Below the pieces are notes generated by a model, which saw only the letters and a program-made list of their open reading frames with translations, ran no database searches and was not told the DNA's origin. A stretch of DNA of 64,000 nt from Phycomyces nitens (taxonomy: Eukaryota; Mucoromycota; Mucoromycetes; Mucorales; Phycomycetaceae). The stretch spans positions 2,480,001 to 2,544,000 of the forward strand of contig JAHRBC010000007.1 of the NCBI GenBank assembly GCA_022702545.1, read 5' to 3'. Below, in pieces: positions 29,341 to 42,000 of this stretch. Made by a program: the position numbers and the translations under genes. Position 1 is the first letter of the stretch. The number at the start of each line of letters is the position of its first letter.

Positions 29341-31693
29341 GACAGGGAAAAAATAAAAAGAATATTAAAAGAATGAATACAAAATAAGGTGTTAAGGGGG
29401 AGGGGTTATAGAAGGAAAGAGGTTTAACAAGCTTGAATCAGAGTTTTATTATTATTTACACTATTTAAAATGGTCGATTATTTATTTTGTTATTTTATTT
29501 TATTTGAAATGTAGGACACGAAACTAAAAGACATTTGATAGAAAGATTAATTCAATGAGATCAACGCCTAATAAAGACCTCCTTGATCCAAAAGTGCACA
29601 AAAGCACAGGTACATGGAACCTGGCTTTTTATATACCGTGCAACGAGTGAGGATCTCAATATAATACTGATAAGAAGCACAAAAAAGGTGGAATAATGAG
29701 AGAATGAATGGTCCAAACCGTCAGATCGGCCTATCGTTTGCTTATTCACCCCAGACAACGTGTGAACACACAGACAATCTGAATTACATGAATGCACAGC
29801 TGCTCACTTTTTAACCAATTAGATCATGGGCAAGACTCGTTTCAGGAGAAGCATTGGAACTAGACGAAAACAGTGGGCACAAAAGGCTAAAGGAACAAAG
29901 CAAGAGCTGCAATGTTAAAAATAATATCATATAAATAATTTACATGTTGCTTTTTAATGGAATCCATGGCAAGTGCTTTATAGTACAAGAGTTTCTTGCC
30001 ATTAAAAATAAAATAAAATGCAACATGGTTTATTTTTTGTTGTATTTGTGATTTAATAGATTTACGATCTATGGTATATTCAAAATAATAATGATAATAA
30101 TAATTAAGTGTCATTTATCGTTGGCCCCATATGTCCAGAAACTGTTTCCAAAGCCATTTCTTTTTAATTAATATTCCCCTTGTTTTTTTTCAATTTTATT
30201 TTTTATTTATTTATTTATTTACTTGCTTGCTTGCAAGTATAAATGGTCCTTGTAAACCTTTTAACTGCCCAACTCCTATAGTATTGAAATATATATTACA
30301 GAGAATACCGGGTCTTATTTCCTTACAAAGGTACTCCACACGAATTCACGGCACTGACCATTTACACTTGTTGTTGTTGTTCAATACGTTCTCTAATCAA
30401 CTCAAGGGTTGGCCATCAATATCGTCAAGACACACACCCTTTTTGATTAATCGGTCTTCATGATTATTTCAGGAAACAAGGGAGGCATGCTTTACAGGCA
30501 CTACAAAAATGTAAAAAAAGAAAAAGAAAAAGAAAAAATGCCACATATGCCACTGTATGGCTTTGTGTGATGTTACAACTATCACTGCCCAAGTTTGTAC
30601 AAACCAAGAAGATAAGTATTCGTGATATATAAATACCAACCAAAGATTATTCTGTGTAATGCATGCCGCTCAATCCCCTTTTATATACCCTAACCACACA
30701 GCCATAAGAATAATGATGCCAATAACGAATTTTATTATTAAATGAAGTGTTTATAATAATAGCAATTATGAATTGCAGCTATTTGACTAGTTGGAATTCA
30801 AGGCATAATTGGGTGTTTCCTGTAGTTTGTTAGACAAACATCTATCTAAATGTTGTTCTAGTTGGCTTATTAAACTTGCTCTCAATCGCACCATTGATCA
30901 ATACCAATGTCTTGTATATATATACCCAATACTGCTGTCGTAGATCGTTGGTGGTCCATTTATACTCTAGAATAATTGAAACTCTATTCTGGACGATCTA
31001 CATCGACTGTACTTACCAAACTTCTCGATACCCAAATCCTCGTATGGGCGATATTGCCACACCCGCAATCAATAAAGAAAAGAGGTATTTTATTAGCATT
31101 ACAATGAGCTCAATATACATTTTATTTATTTATTTTTATTGAAAGAAAATATTTATCCCCAGTCGTGTAATGGCCAAGAAATGCTGCTGTTGTTGTTATT
31201 GATTTTTTATTAACATAACCAATCAATTCCTTGTCGGTTCTATAGCAATTAAACCCTATAGAGACCTTTATTTTTATATCTTCAATACCACCCAATCTTG
31301 ATAAGATAGGAGTATGTAATGACTTATAATAAAAGCAATTCATCATGTCCCGAGTACTTTTTGCTTCTTCTACAAAATGTCGAATAAAGAGTTCATACTT
31401 TTTTTTTTAAACAAAAAAAAAAGCATGTGAATATATAGAATCTTATATGCCTTGCAGTTTTTTTGTAAATATAAAAAACTGATCGACACTTCTTGGTAAT
31501 AAAATAAACTTATTTCTAATCTTGGATATAATGTCTCATTTGACATCACATATTTCATTGTAATTAAACATCGTTTCAAACCCTCCCAAAATAGGCTCTA
31601 TTTCTGTGTAATGATGGATATTGTATTGTATTGTGTTGTGTTGTATTGTATGTTTGAATAGAATGATATAGTTGAAATGTAAGAGACTTCATT
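29341..31693. other. Intergenic region, AT-rich
   Basis: About 2.35 kb. The left end is the CT-rich promoter of the regulator. A small Arg/Lys-rich frame of 30 codons begins at 29826 but has no support. A TTGTA/TTGTG repeat lies at about 31621-31652. No conserved gene or RNA seen. Confidence 0.55.
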
Positions 31694-34600
31694 CTAGAGC
31701 TTAGATTTGCCCTTTGAAGCCTTTTTGAAAATGGCATTTGTGGCAGGTGAAGTGCAGTTATCTTCTGCCAATATTTCAGCTAGTCGGATCACACGCGTGC
31801 TTACTATTGATATCAAACAGTTTAGCAAAAACACGCACATCTCACAATTCAACTCATTCTTACCTGTCGCATTGTCTCTTCTGTTCTTTCCTTCTCTTCT
31901 GAACCTGCCAATTCTCTCCACAAGTTCCCAAAGATGTCCTCTCGGAGCCAAGACGCCGTTGATCCGATCTGGTGTGTAGTCGAGACTGAGTCCAACCTCT
32001 GTAACAGGTTTAGGACTACCCTGACGTCTCTTTAACAAAATGTTCTTTTCTTGGTACCGAGTGAATGCCTGGCTCAGAGTCTCCTTGTTGACGGCTTCTA
32101 GGTAGCTCTTTTATAGATGTTAGCTTAAATTAAATAAACCAATGGCTTACCAAATCGCCCTGATAATACAAGGTCTTTCCAAGGGCCTGTGCTCTGTTTG
32201 CAAACAGCTTGTTCTCTACCCAGATAGGCTCCTTGTTTGACGCCTGACTTGGAGGTGCCAAAGAATACAAACTGACTGCTGCAAGCCAATAAGACTCTAT
32301 AAATGGCCAGATCATGAAGCACAAGAAATCTAAATGGTAAAGTAATATTAGCACCCTGGCCACAGTGTACCACGCCAGCCTCAATCTAGAAGGTCTGACC
32401 GGCTCTCCTTACCATAATTTTCACGTCCACAGGCACGTTCCATATCTGATAGTCCAACCCAGCCATCGTCTGTCAGCTCTAGTACATTGTTGGTCGCGAG
32501 CCAGGTAATGGTACGGTGGGTATTGTTTTCAATGCCGCCTGGCTTGTAAATCATATCCAGTTTTAATATACTGGACAAAAAGGAGATCTCTGACAAGAGG
32601 TCATCATATCGCATTCTCTGCAGCTCCTTTCCACCACCAAACTTGACCACAGTGTAGAGAGAGACGCATGCAATGGCTATCTAATGCGTTAGTCATGCAT
32701 ATTATAAGCAAATAAATTGATTGACAAGCTTACCTTCTTCCACAAACATGTGTATGACCTGGTTGCGATAATACGACAGCTCAAATGGATTTATTCCATA
32801 AAATGTGGGTTCAAGGATATCTTTGCCCTTGCGCTCACCAACAAGGTCTTTGTGGATCATGAGAGCTCTACAAGACCAATTGTTATTTTCATTATTTGAA
32901 AAATACCACAATCGGAAAGTGCCAATAAGCTTACCGGTCCACAATTTGAGTCGTAGACATGCCGCGAGACTCTGCGACATTTCCACCCTTGTCTTTGATG
33001 ACCTTTGTGAGCCAGTCCACTCGTCTGATCAATTCGCTTTTTCCGACACCTCTTCCTCGTAGTGTCAAGATAACCGTTCCAATCAAGGCAGATGGCATAA
33101 CCACCGCAATAGAGTTCTGCGATACATGAGCACACGTTTCGTAAACAATTTAATCACACTTACAATATCGGCCAATACGCTATTGATAAGAGTTAGTGAA
33201 ATCAAACATTTAATGCAAACTCTATCTTACTTACCGGTATCCCAATGATTTCAATAGGACGGACTTTTGGTGTGTGTCCGAGAGGTCAATGTTGCTAAAC
33301 AAGTTTAGAGTTGATTAAAACCGGAACCATCAGTTGTTTCTTGATTACTATTTCTCAATCATTTAGTTATCATTATATATTTACCCACGCATATTCAATT
33401 GCTCGTTTAGCCAGCCCTTGAGCGAGTACGGTTTGGCTACTCTGACTAGAAACCGAAACATTCAATTATCAATACAATGACTGTGATTCTGATTCTGATT
33501 GAGGCTCTGCTCTACATACCATCTACACGACCCCATTTGAGTTGCAGTAGGCGACTGCTGCTGAGAATTCCCCTGTGGTGATAAATGGCCATATATACCG
33601 GATCAATAAAAGCACGCAATTGACTACACAAATCAACTTACCAGACACTCTCCTTTTCCTTTGGGGTTCCCAAGAGTTCTTCTGCATAACTTTTGGGTGA
33701 AAATGATTTTAAAATTAATCAGAATTTTTGGACCCCATATGATTTTCATCAAATAATTAAACATCAATAAATTACCTCGATGTCTCGATAATTTTATCGT
33801 AGCCCAATGAGATTGGGACAATATAGCAGTCCGAGAACCGTTCCTCTAAGAATGCATCCAGCACGATCTTGAGAATACCAAGCTTAGGTGCAAGCAATTT
33901 GCCTAACCAACAACAACAATAATAATAAGAAATATAAAACAAAAAGGCAGCCAGGTTACTTGTTGGACTTCAACAATAGGTTGCCCTTTTTTATGGTGCC
34001 AATCACCTACCTAGCCGAGACCGAGTGCCTTCGATGAAGCATTCAATGTTCACTATTGAAACAGGTCAGCCAAAAAAAAAAGAAAAGGCGATCTTGTTTT
34101 GTTCTTTAGCACCTACTTCCTTCGGACAAGAGAATACTGATATACTCTTCGAGGATAGTCTTGTACATCAAGTCATCACCCCACTCGCGGCGAATATAAA
34201 ACGCGCCACAAGATCGAAGAATACTTCCCACCACGGGCATGTCAAGATTGTCTCCGGCTACAATATGAGGCACCTGGATACCGAGGCGATACATTACATA
34301 AGATACCACAAGGTAGTCAATGTGGGATTTGTGAGATGGCAAGAGAATAAGGGATTGCTTATTCTGTTGAGCAATCAAGGCAACTCTCTTGAGCTATAAA
34401 TCCCACATCCAAACAATTAGCTATTGATAATCAGAAATAGGCTACATTTACTTGCCTCGATCCATTCGCTCTCTTTGATGTGAATTCCTTGATGGTAGAG
34501 GCGCACCAAGATATTGTTGACCAGAAATACTGCCACACTGTAGACTGGTAAGGATTTGATAGTAGCCAATCTTTCAAGAAACTTACCGAATGACTCGCAC

Positions 34601-35314
34601 ATTGTCCATGGTGGAAATACACTTTTCAACAATTGCATTGGCCACCACCTCCAGCTCATGGCACAATGCCAGTTCCTGTTTTCTAATACGCTTCTTTTGT
34701 TCTGCGTCCGACAACTTTTTGAACTTCTTTGTAGGTTTTCTTGTTGCTTCCAGAATAGCGTTTTGACGATCTGCCAATTGGTGGATAACATCCTGGACTA
34801 CATTTGCAGGTTGGATTTAAGGCCTTGATACTTACTTCTTCTTCTTTTAAATGCTGGCACAATTACCTTGTTTACTCGTCAGGATCTTTTCTTTAATGTT
34901 CTTTGAGAAATCAGGATAAAAGATCTTGTTGCCAATATAAGACTTGTAGCCACGCCATCCCTAAACAGATATTAAATCCAATTGCCCTCTAGAACCACAT
35001 CATGCCCTTACCTTTCCCTGGTAGTAAGCACCCATGTTCAACATAAATGCCACTGGATCTTCGAGAATCCTTCTCGGTTCCTTTTCACTAATAAATCCTA
35101 TTAGTACCCTTCACAACCCCTTGTAATTCCGATTCAAACACCAGGCCTACACAATGTTGCGATGCTCATGTTCATTTGTTTCTGGAGTGACCGAAAGTGG
35201 GTCATTCATTCCCCCGTTCTGGGTGACGACAATGACATCGTCTGCAGGTATATTTTGGTACCGCTTGTAGTGGTCCATGAGGTCCTGGAGTTCTTTTTCT
35301 GTCCTTTGAGCCAT
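31694..35314 (-). CDS. GNPAT: Dihydroxyacetone-phosphate/glycerol-3-phosphate acyltransferase (GNPAT/PlsB family) with PTS1
   Basis: Nineteen exons from 35314 down to 31694: 35314-35151, 35087-35012, 34960-34867, 34797-34587, 34537-34456, 34393-34117, 34052-34011, 33902-33776, 33689-33642, 33572-33520, 33445-33385, 33294-33235, 33179-33164, 33116-32935, 32867-32734, 32676-32413, 32329-32151, 32107-31864 and 31803-31694. They give 807 residues. Acyltransferase motifs are the H-x4-D box in SHKSHID (His230, Asp235), GDNLDMPVVGSILRSCGAFYIRR, FIEGTRSR and VPISLGYDKIIE. The C-terminus is S-K-L, the classic peroxisomal signal, as expected for the dihydroxyacetone-phosphate acyltransferase that starts ether-lipid synthesis. 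A GC-AG intron follows exon 5 (GAG, then GCAAGT). Exon 13 is only 16 nt. The acyltransferase call is firm; the substrate choice is inferred from the PTS1. Confidence 0.88.
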
Positions 35315-35744
35315 GATGAATAAAGAAGCAAAGAACCAGCTCTTTGGGTTTAACTGGCCTTTTCATATTTTCTCATTGGGGTAACATTTTTTTTTCAAAC
35401 CCGAAATGTCTCTATTTGGAAACCATCTGGAATCCCCATAAAAATCAATCATGAAGGTTTTACAAATCTCTAATAAAGATGGTCGTGCATTCAAACGAAA
35501 AAGAAAAAAAGGAAAAAAAAAGAAAGAAGTTGGAAAATATTTCAAGCCAACAATTTTATCATCATTATCAATTGATAATAGTATTAAAAAAAGACTTGTA
35601 TATTTTACACTCTCCACAATTTGTACAGCGTCTTTGCTTTTAGTGTTTTAATTTTAAAATCCATGAGTATGTCTTTGGCTTTTTTATTTGATTCATGCAA
35701 TGTACAAAACAAGAAAGAGACAGATTAGAGAGTCAAGGCAGTGT
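35315..35744. other. Intergenic spacer
   Basis: AT-rich spacer between the eL37 3' end and the acyltransferase start, with long T and A runs. It should hold the acyltransferase promoter. No gene seen. Confidence 0.5.
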
Positions 35745-36324
35745 TTAAGCAGAGGCAGCAGGCTTAACTTGCTTGACGGCCTGAGTACCTATATTTAAAA
35801 CATGTCAGCACGCACAACTCTACAACACCATTCAATAATGTCTTACCCTCACGGAAACCGTTCTTGAAGCGACGGTGGACCTCCTTCAAGTGACGCATGC
35901 GACCGGTACCGGTGGTCTTTCTGCGCTGACCCTTCTCGGACCAGTTGACTAATTGAAAGAATGTTAATAATGATAATGATAATGATAATAATCATCGTAA
36001 TTTCCGGGATTATCTACTTACAAGATCTAATCTTGGCAGCGGGGTAGCCGCACTGAGCGCAGGTCTTCTTTTGGTTGTGGAAGGAACGTCTACCGCAACG
36101 ACGGCACAAGGTGTGCGACTTGGTGTGGCGCTTACCGAACGAGGAAGTACCCTTACTCTAAAGATTGCAGCAAAAAATAAAAAAGAAGAGATAATGGAAA
36201 TTGTTTAGTATTCTCGGTCTGAATCATCCATCGGTCATCTTTCATCCATCCACTCTAATCATGGATCGCTTGACCCTTGGGCACACAGCCCTTTAGTATA
36301 ATGATTGTGTTTGCTACCTACCAT
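35745..36324 (-). CDS. RPL37: Cytosolic ribosomal protein eL37
   Basis: Four exons: 36324-36322, 36157-36022, 35948-35847 and 35788-35745, giving 94 residues. The first exon holds only the ATG, followed by a 164-nt intron, a layout common in fungal ribosomal protein genes. The protein is a structural component of the 60S subunit, binding rRNA through one zinc. The sequence is unmistakable: [18 protein letters not shown], the [10 protein letters not shown] knuckle and [12 protein letters not shown] (four zinc Cys), then GTGRMRHL and [11 protein letters not shown] Phe sits where a Tyr is common (RSFNWSEK). It is divergently arranged with the SET gene. Confidence 0.96.
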
Positions 36325-36757
36325 TATTGAAGACCGTAAGAGAAAGGAAGTCCATAGGTTGTGCTCAAGCGTATTGGATAAGTGGGAGTCCGACGGACTT
36401 GGCCATCCACCCGCCCCCCTGCCGAGCATGTGCGGAGATTATATTGAATATATCTCTCTCTCTTTCTCTCTCATTTTTCTTCTTCTTCTTTCTATTCTTT
36501 CCATCGTCCTTGTCCTAAAAAGGATTCTCAAAGACATGTAGAGTATGGTCTAGAGGCTATTGTTGAGGACTTGTATATCAATGGGCTTCTTTATCAATGT
36601 GTATAGAAAAAAAATAATCATTACAACACTTGATCCACAACTCGAGTACGGTTGAAACACCGATTTGGCCGTCCAAGTGGCTATAATTTTTTTTTGGTTC
36701 ACAAAATGTGTTGGTCTTTGTGATTTTTGTGTTTTATTCCTTGATTTCACCGGCCCA
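36325..36757. promoter_or_regulatory. Divergent promoter region, eL37 / SET protein
   Basis: 433 bp between two divergent start codons. It contains a CT-rich tract at about 36450-36495 and AT-rich stretches. It presumably carries promoters for both genes; I could not assign individual factor sites. Confidence 0.5.
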
Positions 36758-38734
36758 ATGGAAGACTACGACCTCACCACAATCGTCAATAAAGATGAAT
36801 TTCTAAAGACTGTAGAGTTTATCCATTGTCCAGTGGCAGGCAGATCGTTGGTGGCTAAGCGAGCCCTGGTTCCTGGTGACATTGTCATGGTCGAACGTCC
36901 TCTTATAAAGTACCCTCTCGAACCTGATTGTCGATCGACTCTTTCTCCATTCTACTCAAAGGCAGTCTGGAAGTCATTGGTTGACATTGTCCGTGAGGAA
37001 GAAGGCCTTTCTCCAATAGTTGCCCGTTTGCATAAACCACACTCTTCTCACAGAGACGATTCTGATTATGATTCTGACAATGAATCAGATTATTCAGACG
37101 ATTCCGAGGAGGAAGAAGAAGAAGAAGAAGAGGTTCAAGCATCTGCATTCAGCCCCGGAATCCCTGCTGCTCTTTTAGCCTACCTCTCTATCAAACCCCC
37201 TCCGGAAAGAACCCATCAGTATAACAAGGGAACCAACCTAGACTTCTTTTATTTCCCTGACAGCTCAACCGAACCAGAATGGGCAGACCATCCCACCGTG
37301 CTTTTGGTCCAGCGGGTCGTCTCAAAGGCCATTTCGACCCACTCCATCTTTGAGCACCTGGATCCCAAAGAAGTCGTGTCTTTTGTCCTCAAGATCTATT
37401 CCAATGCACACACTGTTGCCTACCCTCACAACCGCACTCTACCCACCCATTCCCACAAAAAGCAACGCAGACAAAAGTACGCCGAGAAATGGCCACTCCA
37501 AAACGATGGTGGCTGGCCCGAGGACCCACCTGCCAGCCGTCCGTTCATTGCCCTGTTGCGCTGGGGATCAAAGTATGCCCATTCTTGCACACCCTCCATG
37601 TTTCTCCGCTTTGATGTCAAGCAACAGTCAATGATCTTTACCGTCATGCGTCCTGTTCCGGTCGGCGAGATGTTGACCTTTTCCTACCTTCCCGAAGATG
37701 ATCTGTCCCTGGGCGGTCTCCTGTGCGGGTCCACTGTCATGCGCCAGGTTAAGCTCGAAGCATTCAAGTTTTTCCATTGCCAGTGTACTCGATGTGTTGC
37801 TCCGGATTGGCTCCGAGGCGCTGTCTGTAGATCGTGCAAGGTTGGACCCCTCTATCGAACGACCAATGGCGAATGGACCTGCCAAGACTGTGGGTTCAAT
37901 GTCAAGAGTGATGCAGATATTGATTTTGTTGGCGATCGGGAAGATCACGTCGAAAAGATTGTCATGGCCTTGGCTGCACGTGCATATGGTGCCAAGCCGG
38001 TGGGTGAATCGATGATGAGGATGATCGAGCCCTATCTCACCAAACTGCTGAATCCTGACCAAGATGAGAATGAGCCACCCGTGCCACACTTTCATTGGAC
38101 CTACAGCTACATTCATGCAATCCTGGCCATTTATCATTTAAAGCTGTTTCCTCTCTCATTCGGAAAGGGTCTTGCGAGTCGGTTGGGGATGCTTACAAAG
38201 GGATTGGAAGAAGCATCGGTCTATATTGACTATCTCCACAGATGCATTTGGGATTATCCTACAATCAATCTAAACGATGTTGGAAATCCAATTGCAGCAT
38301 TCTTTGCGGGCTGGCGCATGCTTGAGCATGTGATTGATGTGGTCATGGAAAGCACAGAGAAAAAGCAGTACAATGTCACTGGATATGATTCGGATAGCGA
38401 CAGCGATAGTGATAGCGACAGTGATAGCGACGGTGAAACTGAAAGTGATGACGAGGCCAAGACTAAAGAAAAGGTCGAGACTGTGGCCAAGACCAATGAA
38501 AATGAGGCATCCTTGGAAAAGCCAACTGAAAGTGGACAGACTCCTCCTGTTGAACTGCTGCCCATGGCAGAAGAGTGGAAGGCACCATTGAGCAAAATGC
38601 TCAAGATTGTGTCCAAGCAGTGGGTTCCTTTGGTTGCTTCTCTGTTCAGAAACGAGACGCCTGCTTTGGTAGAGGAAGTCATTGGTCGTATAAATACATT
38701 GCAAGAGAGATTCGATGCCGTTTCTCAGTTGTAA
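36758..38734 (+). CDS. SET-domain (SMYD/SET5-like) protein methyltransferase candidate
   Basis: A single exon. I chose ATG 36758 (MEDYDL; 658 residues) because the 31 upstream in-frame residues are hydrophobic and T-tract derived. The SET domain is split by a long insert: the N-terminal part includes GRSLVAKRALVPGDIVMVER; the C-terminal part has YAHSCTPSMFLRFD near residue 272 (the N/H-S-C box), VPVGEMLTFSY and a post-SET-like FHCQCTRC. A four-Cys knuckle (CRSC ... CQDC) follows near residues 355-380. An acidic Glu run lies near residue 120 and an Asp-Ser repeat near 545. No MYND finger is seen in the usual place. Substrate unknown; protein lysine methylation is the family activity. Confidence 0.82.
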   Translation: MEDYDLTTIVNKDEFLKTVEFIHCPVAGRSLVAKRALVPGDIVMVERPLIKYPLEPDCRSTLSPFYSKAVWKSLVDIVREEEGLSPIVARLHKPHSSHRDDSDYDSDNESDYSDDSEEEEEEEEEVQASAFSPGIPAALLAYLSIKPPPERTHQYNKGTNLDFFYFPDSSTEPEWADHPTVLLVQRVVSKAISTHSIFEHLDPKEVVSFVLKIYSNAHTVAYPHNRTLPTHSHKKQRRQKYAEKWPLQNDGGWPEDPPASRPFIALLRWGSKYAHSCTPSMFLRFDVKQQSMIFTVMRPVPVGEMLTFSYLPEDDLSLGGLLCGSTVMRQVKLEAFKFFHCQCTRCVAPDWLRGAVCRSCKVGPLYRTTNGEWTCQDCGFNVKSDADIDFVGDREDHVEKIVMALAARAYGAKPVGESMMRMIEPYLTKLLNPDQDENEPPVPHFHWTYSYIHAILAIYHLKLFPLSFGKGLASRLGMLTKGLEEASVYIDYLHRCIWDYPTINLNDVGNPIAAFFAGWRMLEHVIDVVMESTEKKQYNVTGYDSDSDSDSDSDSDSDGETESDDEAKTKEKVETVAKTNENEASLEKPTESGQTPPVELLPMAEEWKAPLSKMLKIVSKQWVPLVASLFRNETPALVEEVIGRINTLQERFDAVSQL

Positions 38735-39074
38735 AGGATTCTATAGTGGACAATACTAGGCATGTTTTTTCTTTAAAAAAAAACCTAGAAATTCATTAGA
38801 GCTATCAAATATATACACATACGCATACATAATCATAATCATAATAATAATAATATTCATCATAACAATACTTGACACTAATAATAATAATAATATGGTC
38901 TGTATTAATAAACATTCGCCAATGTTACTAAGCCTTTGAGATCCTCATGAATGATTCACTAGCAAAATTCTCGTAGAATTCAATTGCTTTATAGTAAATG
39001 TCATATATTATGATGATTATTATGATTATGATTATTATTATGATTATTATTATTGATATTATTATTGATATTAT
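38735..39074. other. Convergent intergenic spacer
   Basis: Short spacer between the convergent SET and WDR59 genes, with ATA and ATT microsatellites at about 38836-38895 and 39005-39074. No gene seen. Confidence 0.5.
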
Positions 39075-42000
39075 TTACATTTCAGTTTGGGATCCATACT
39101 CAAAGGTCTCTATTAAGCAATGGCAACCACAGCCCGTGGGACACACAGTCTGGTTCATTTCAAACCACTCTTTTATGTGGTGACTATGGCCACCATGTCC
39201 ACACTTTATACAAAAGTTCACCAGACCTCGAACAAGTACATGGCATAGACTGCATCGAATCTGACTACGAATCTTTCGGCAGCTATTGCAACCAGAGTCT
39301 TTACTAGAGACTTCTGAGCCACAGTAATAGCAACGGATATTGATCTGCATAGTCTTTTCCACGTCAGGAAAGATGGGTCCAGACATGAACTTTAGGAGCT
39401 CTGCACGCTGATCAAGCAGACTCCAGCGATAGAGCATGTCCGCATATGCCAGTCTGAGAACATCATGCTGAGCAGCACTCCGTGGGTTCAACAAAGGGGT
39501 CGATGTCAACCGAAAGAATCTTTCGCCATCAAACGCTTCGGTATTGGTAAACTCAATAGACATTGTAGTACTGGGCACAATTCTCCCTTCCTTGGTTGCC
39601 ATTCCACCCGGTAAGAATGGCGAAGGAGGAGGTAGGTCCGTGTAGGGAAGGTTGGGACTAGGAGAGAATATATTGGGAGGGTGTGAGCCACTGGCGTTGG
39701 CCATGGACACAGCATGGCGGATCCCTGGGGCAGTATTACTGGGGAGTTTGAGAGTAGGGTACCAGGGCTGCGGTGTGCGCTGTACACGGTGAGGTGAAGG
39801 TGGGGTCGTGCCATGGTTTTCGCCCAAAAGTTCATCAGTTATCTTTTCAGGAGTGTTTTGTGGAGAGGTGTTGCGATCACTGAGCCAAAAGTAGGTCAAT
39901 AAGTTGACTCCTCTTGTGCCATAAGATGCACTCATCTGGTTCACAGATGCACGACTTGGAGAATTGGCAAGCGTATGAGGCCCAGAATGTGCTCGATGAA
40001 GAGTGCCTCGTGCACGGGTATTTGGAGATGTGTGGGATTTGATAGAGAAATAATCGAGTACAGCATCGTCAGACATGGCCTGAACATCGAGCATCTATTT
40101 GTATTTTAGTTTTAGGTTATTCTAATAAAGGCAGTTTAGAACCATTTTGTCACCTTTTGACTTGAGGACCGAGATATCTTTTGTGAATCTTTGGTTCCGT
40201 CTTTGAGGATACAAGAAAGCATGGCCGCGGTTTGTATGTCACCAATATGTATAAAGTGCTGCAGGCTATCAAACCAGGAATCATATGCGTTTAATAACTA
40301 TTTACAGAGACTAAAAAGAAAAAAGAAGAAGAAGAAACTTACAGATTATCAGCCAACTTTTGGCCCAGAGGGTGTTTTCCCCATTTAACTCGCTGCTTTG
40401 GTCTGGATATCGACATGTTCTTTGAAGTCAGTTCAGTGATTCCATTTGACTTTAATTGCCGTTGCCGGTTGGCATGTAGAACCGAGCGTAGTTCGGCCAG
40501 TTTTTCGTCTCGTTGAATTGCCTGGTCAGTATAGTTTAGCTGAACCTCGGGACGACCGACAGCTACTAGGCTGCCGTCTTGTACAATATCGTTTTCGCCA
40601 GGAACCTCCAATGGAACACACTCTCGCAAGATCTCAAGAGCAAGAGACCATACCTTGAAGAGATCGTGACGATCGTGCGCTTTGCAGACCTCTGCATTGT
40701 GAATACATGCAGATACAGGGTCATCGGCAGAAAGACTAACATAGAGAGGGTTATAAGTATTATATCCAGCTTGTTTGGTTTACTCACATGTATTCTTTGG
40801 CAAGCCATGGACTGTACGGCATCATGTCCGTAAAATCAGCAATGACTACATTATAAGTCACCCTGTCTGTCTTTGGTCCACGGTACAATAAAGAGTCTCT
40901 ATTGCCAAGCGAATGACTGAGGGCAAAACTCTATACTCGCCAATTGTCAAGACAACAACAATAACAACAAATAAAAATAATGAAATAAGTATGCCTTACA
41001 TCGGGTTTAAAGTACAAGGATGCCATGGAACTTAGTCCATCATCCATCTCATCTGGATCTTCGTCATAGGCATATTCTCCAAATGCTCCACCAGAGCCTG
41101 CCACAAGCACAGTAGCATTTCGTCCTTGGCGTGACATGGCGGCAATCTCCTTGTACTCTTCAAATTGTTCGTATGTTCTTGGGTGTTTGTAGAAATCGCT
41201 ATAGGTATTCTCAAAGTATTCGCCATTTGACGTGTTGCTTCTCGCACTCGTGTCTTGCTCAACAGGCTTTTGAGTCTGGGCAGTTCGTTTGGAATCCCTT
41301 ACCCTCAAGGTAGAGAAGAAACAGACAAGTTGGCCTGTTACAAATATCCTACGGTCAGACGTTGGTCATCTTATAATTTGCCTTACCGTTTCCAGAAAAC
41401 ACACCACCACAGAGACGTGGGAATGGAACGGTTTCATCTGCACTCTGTTTGGATGACATGTCAACCAGTTTTTCGCTCTGCAAACTAACTCGCTTTCCTG
41501 TTCCTCCATAGCCAGAGAAACCACTCATAAATGATGGGCCGGCAAATATCTCGTCGTCCGAGTCTCCATTGTCCACAGTGCTTGGACCATTCCAATTAGT
41601 AATATAGCCAGATTGTCCTGGACTACTGGTCAACGAGGCAACAGATCCATTGTTGCTGTGTCCAGGTAAACCCCCAATACCATCAGGAGTTGCTAGATTG
41701 AAATCACCATCTTCCTGGAAATTCTCGCCAAGGAGATATCGAATACATGGCTCAAGACACCATTTTTTCTGAGACGTGTAGCTAGAAGCAAGTGCATTGA
41801 GATCTTGAGCCATGTGTGCACGATAATAAATGGACATCATGCTGTTCTTTTGGATCTCGAATTCAGGAGGACTATTGTCTGGGTATTGGGGAGGGAATCT
41901 GACAGTGATTCGCAAGAATGCATTGGGTGTATCTGACCAGGGTCCATGTAAGGAGATTGTACAGGTACGAGAGGCAGCATTGATCTTTTCCGTCTTTACA

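Noticed and set aside
29826..29918. A 30-codon basic frame (MGKTRFRRSIG...)
   Set aside because: It is too short, has no family match I can recall and no promoter or splice context; it does not resemble the small ribosomal protein eL41.
34832..34849. An 18-nt candidate microexon flanked by AG and GTAAGT in the acyltransferase gene
   Set aside because: Its upstream intron would be only about 13-23 nt, too short to splice; a single longer intron keeps the frame.
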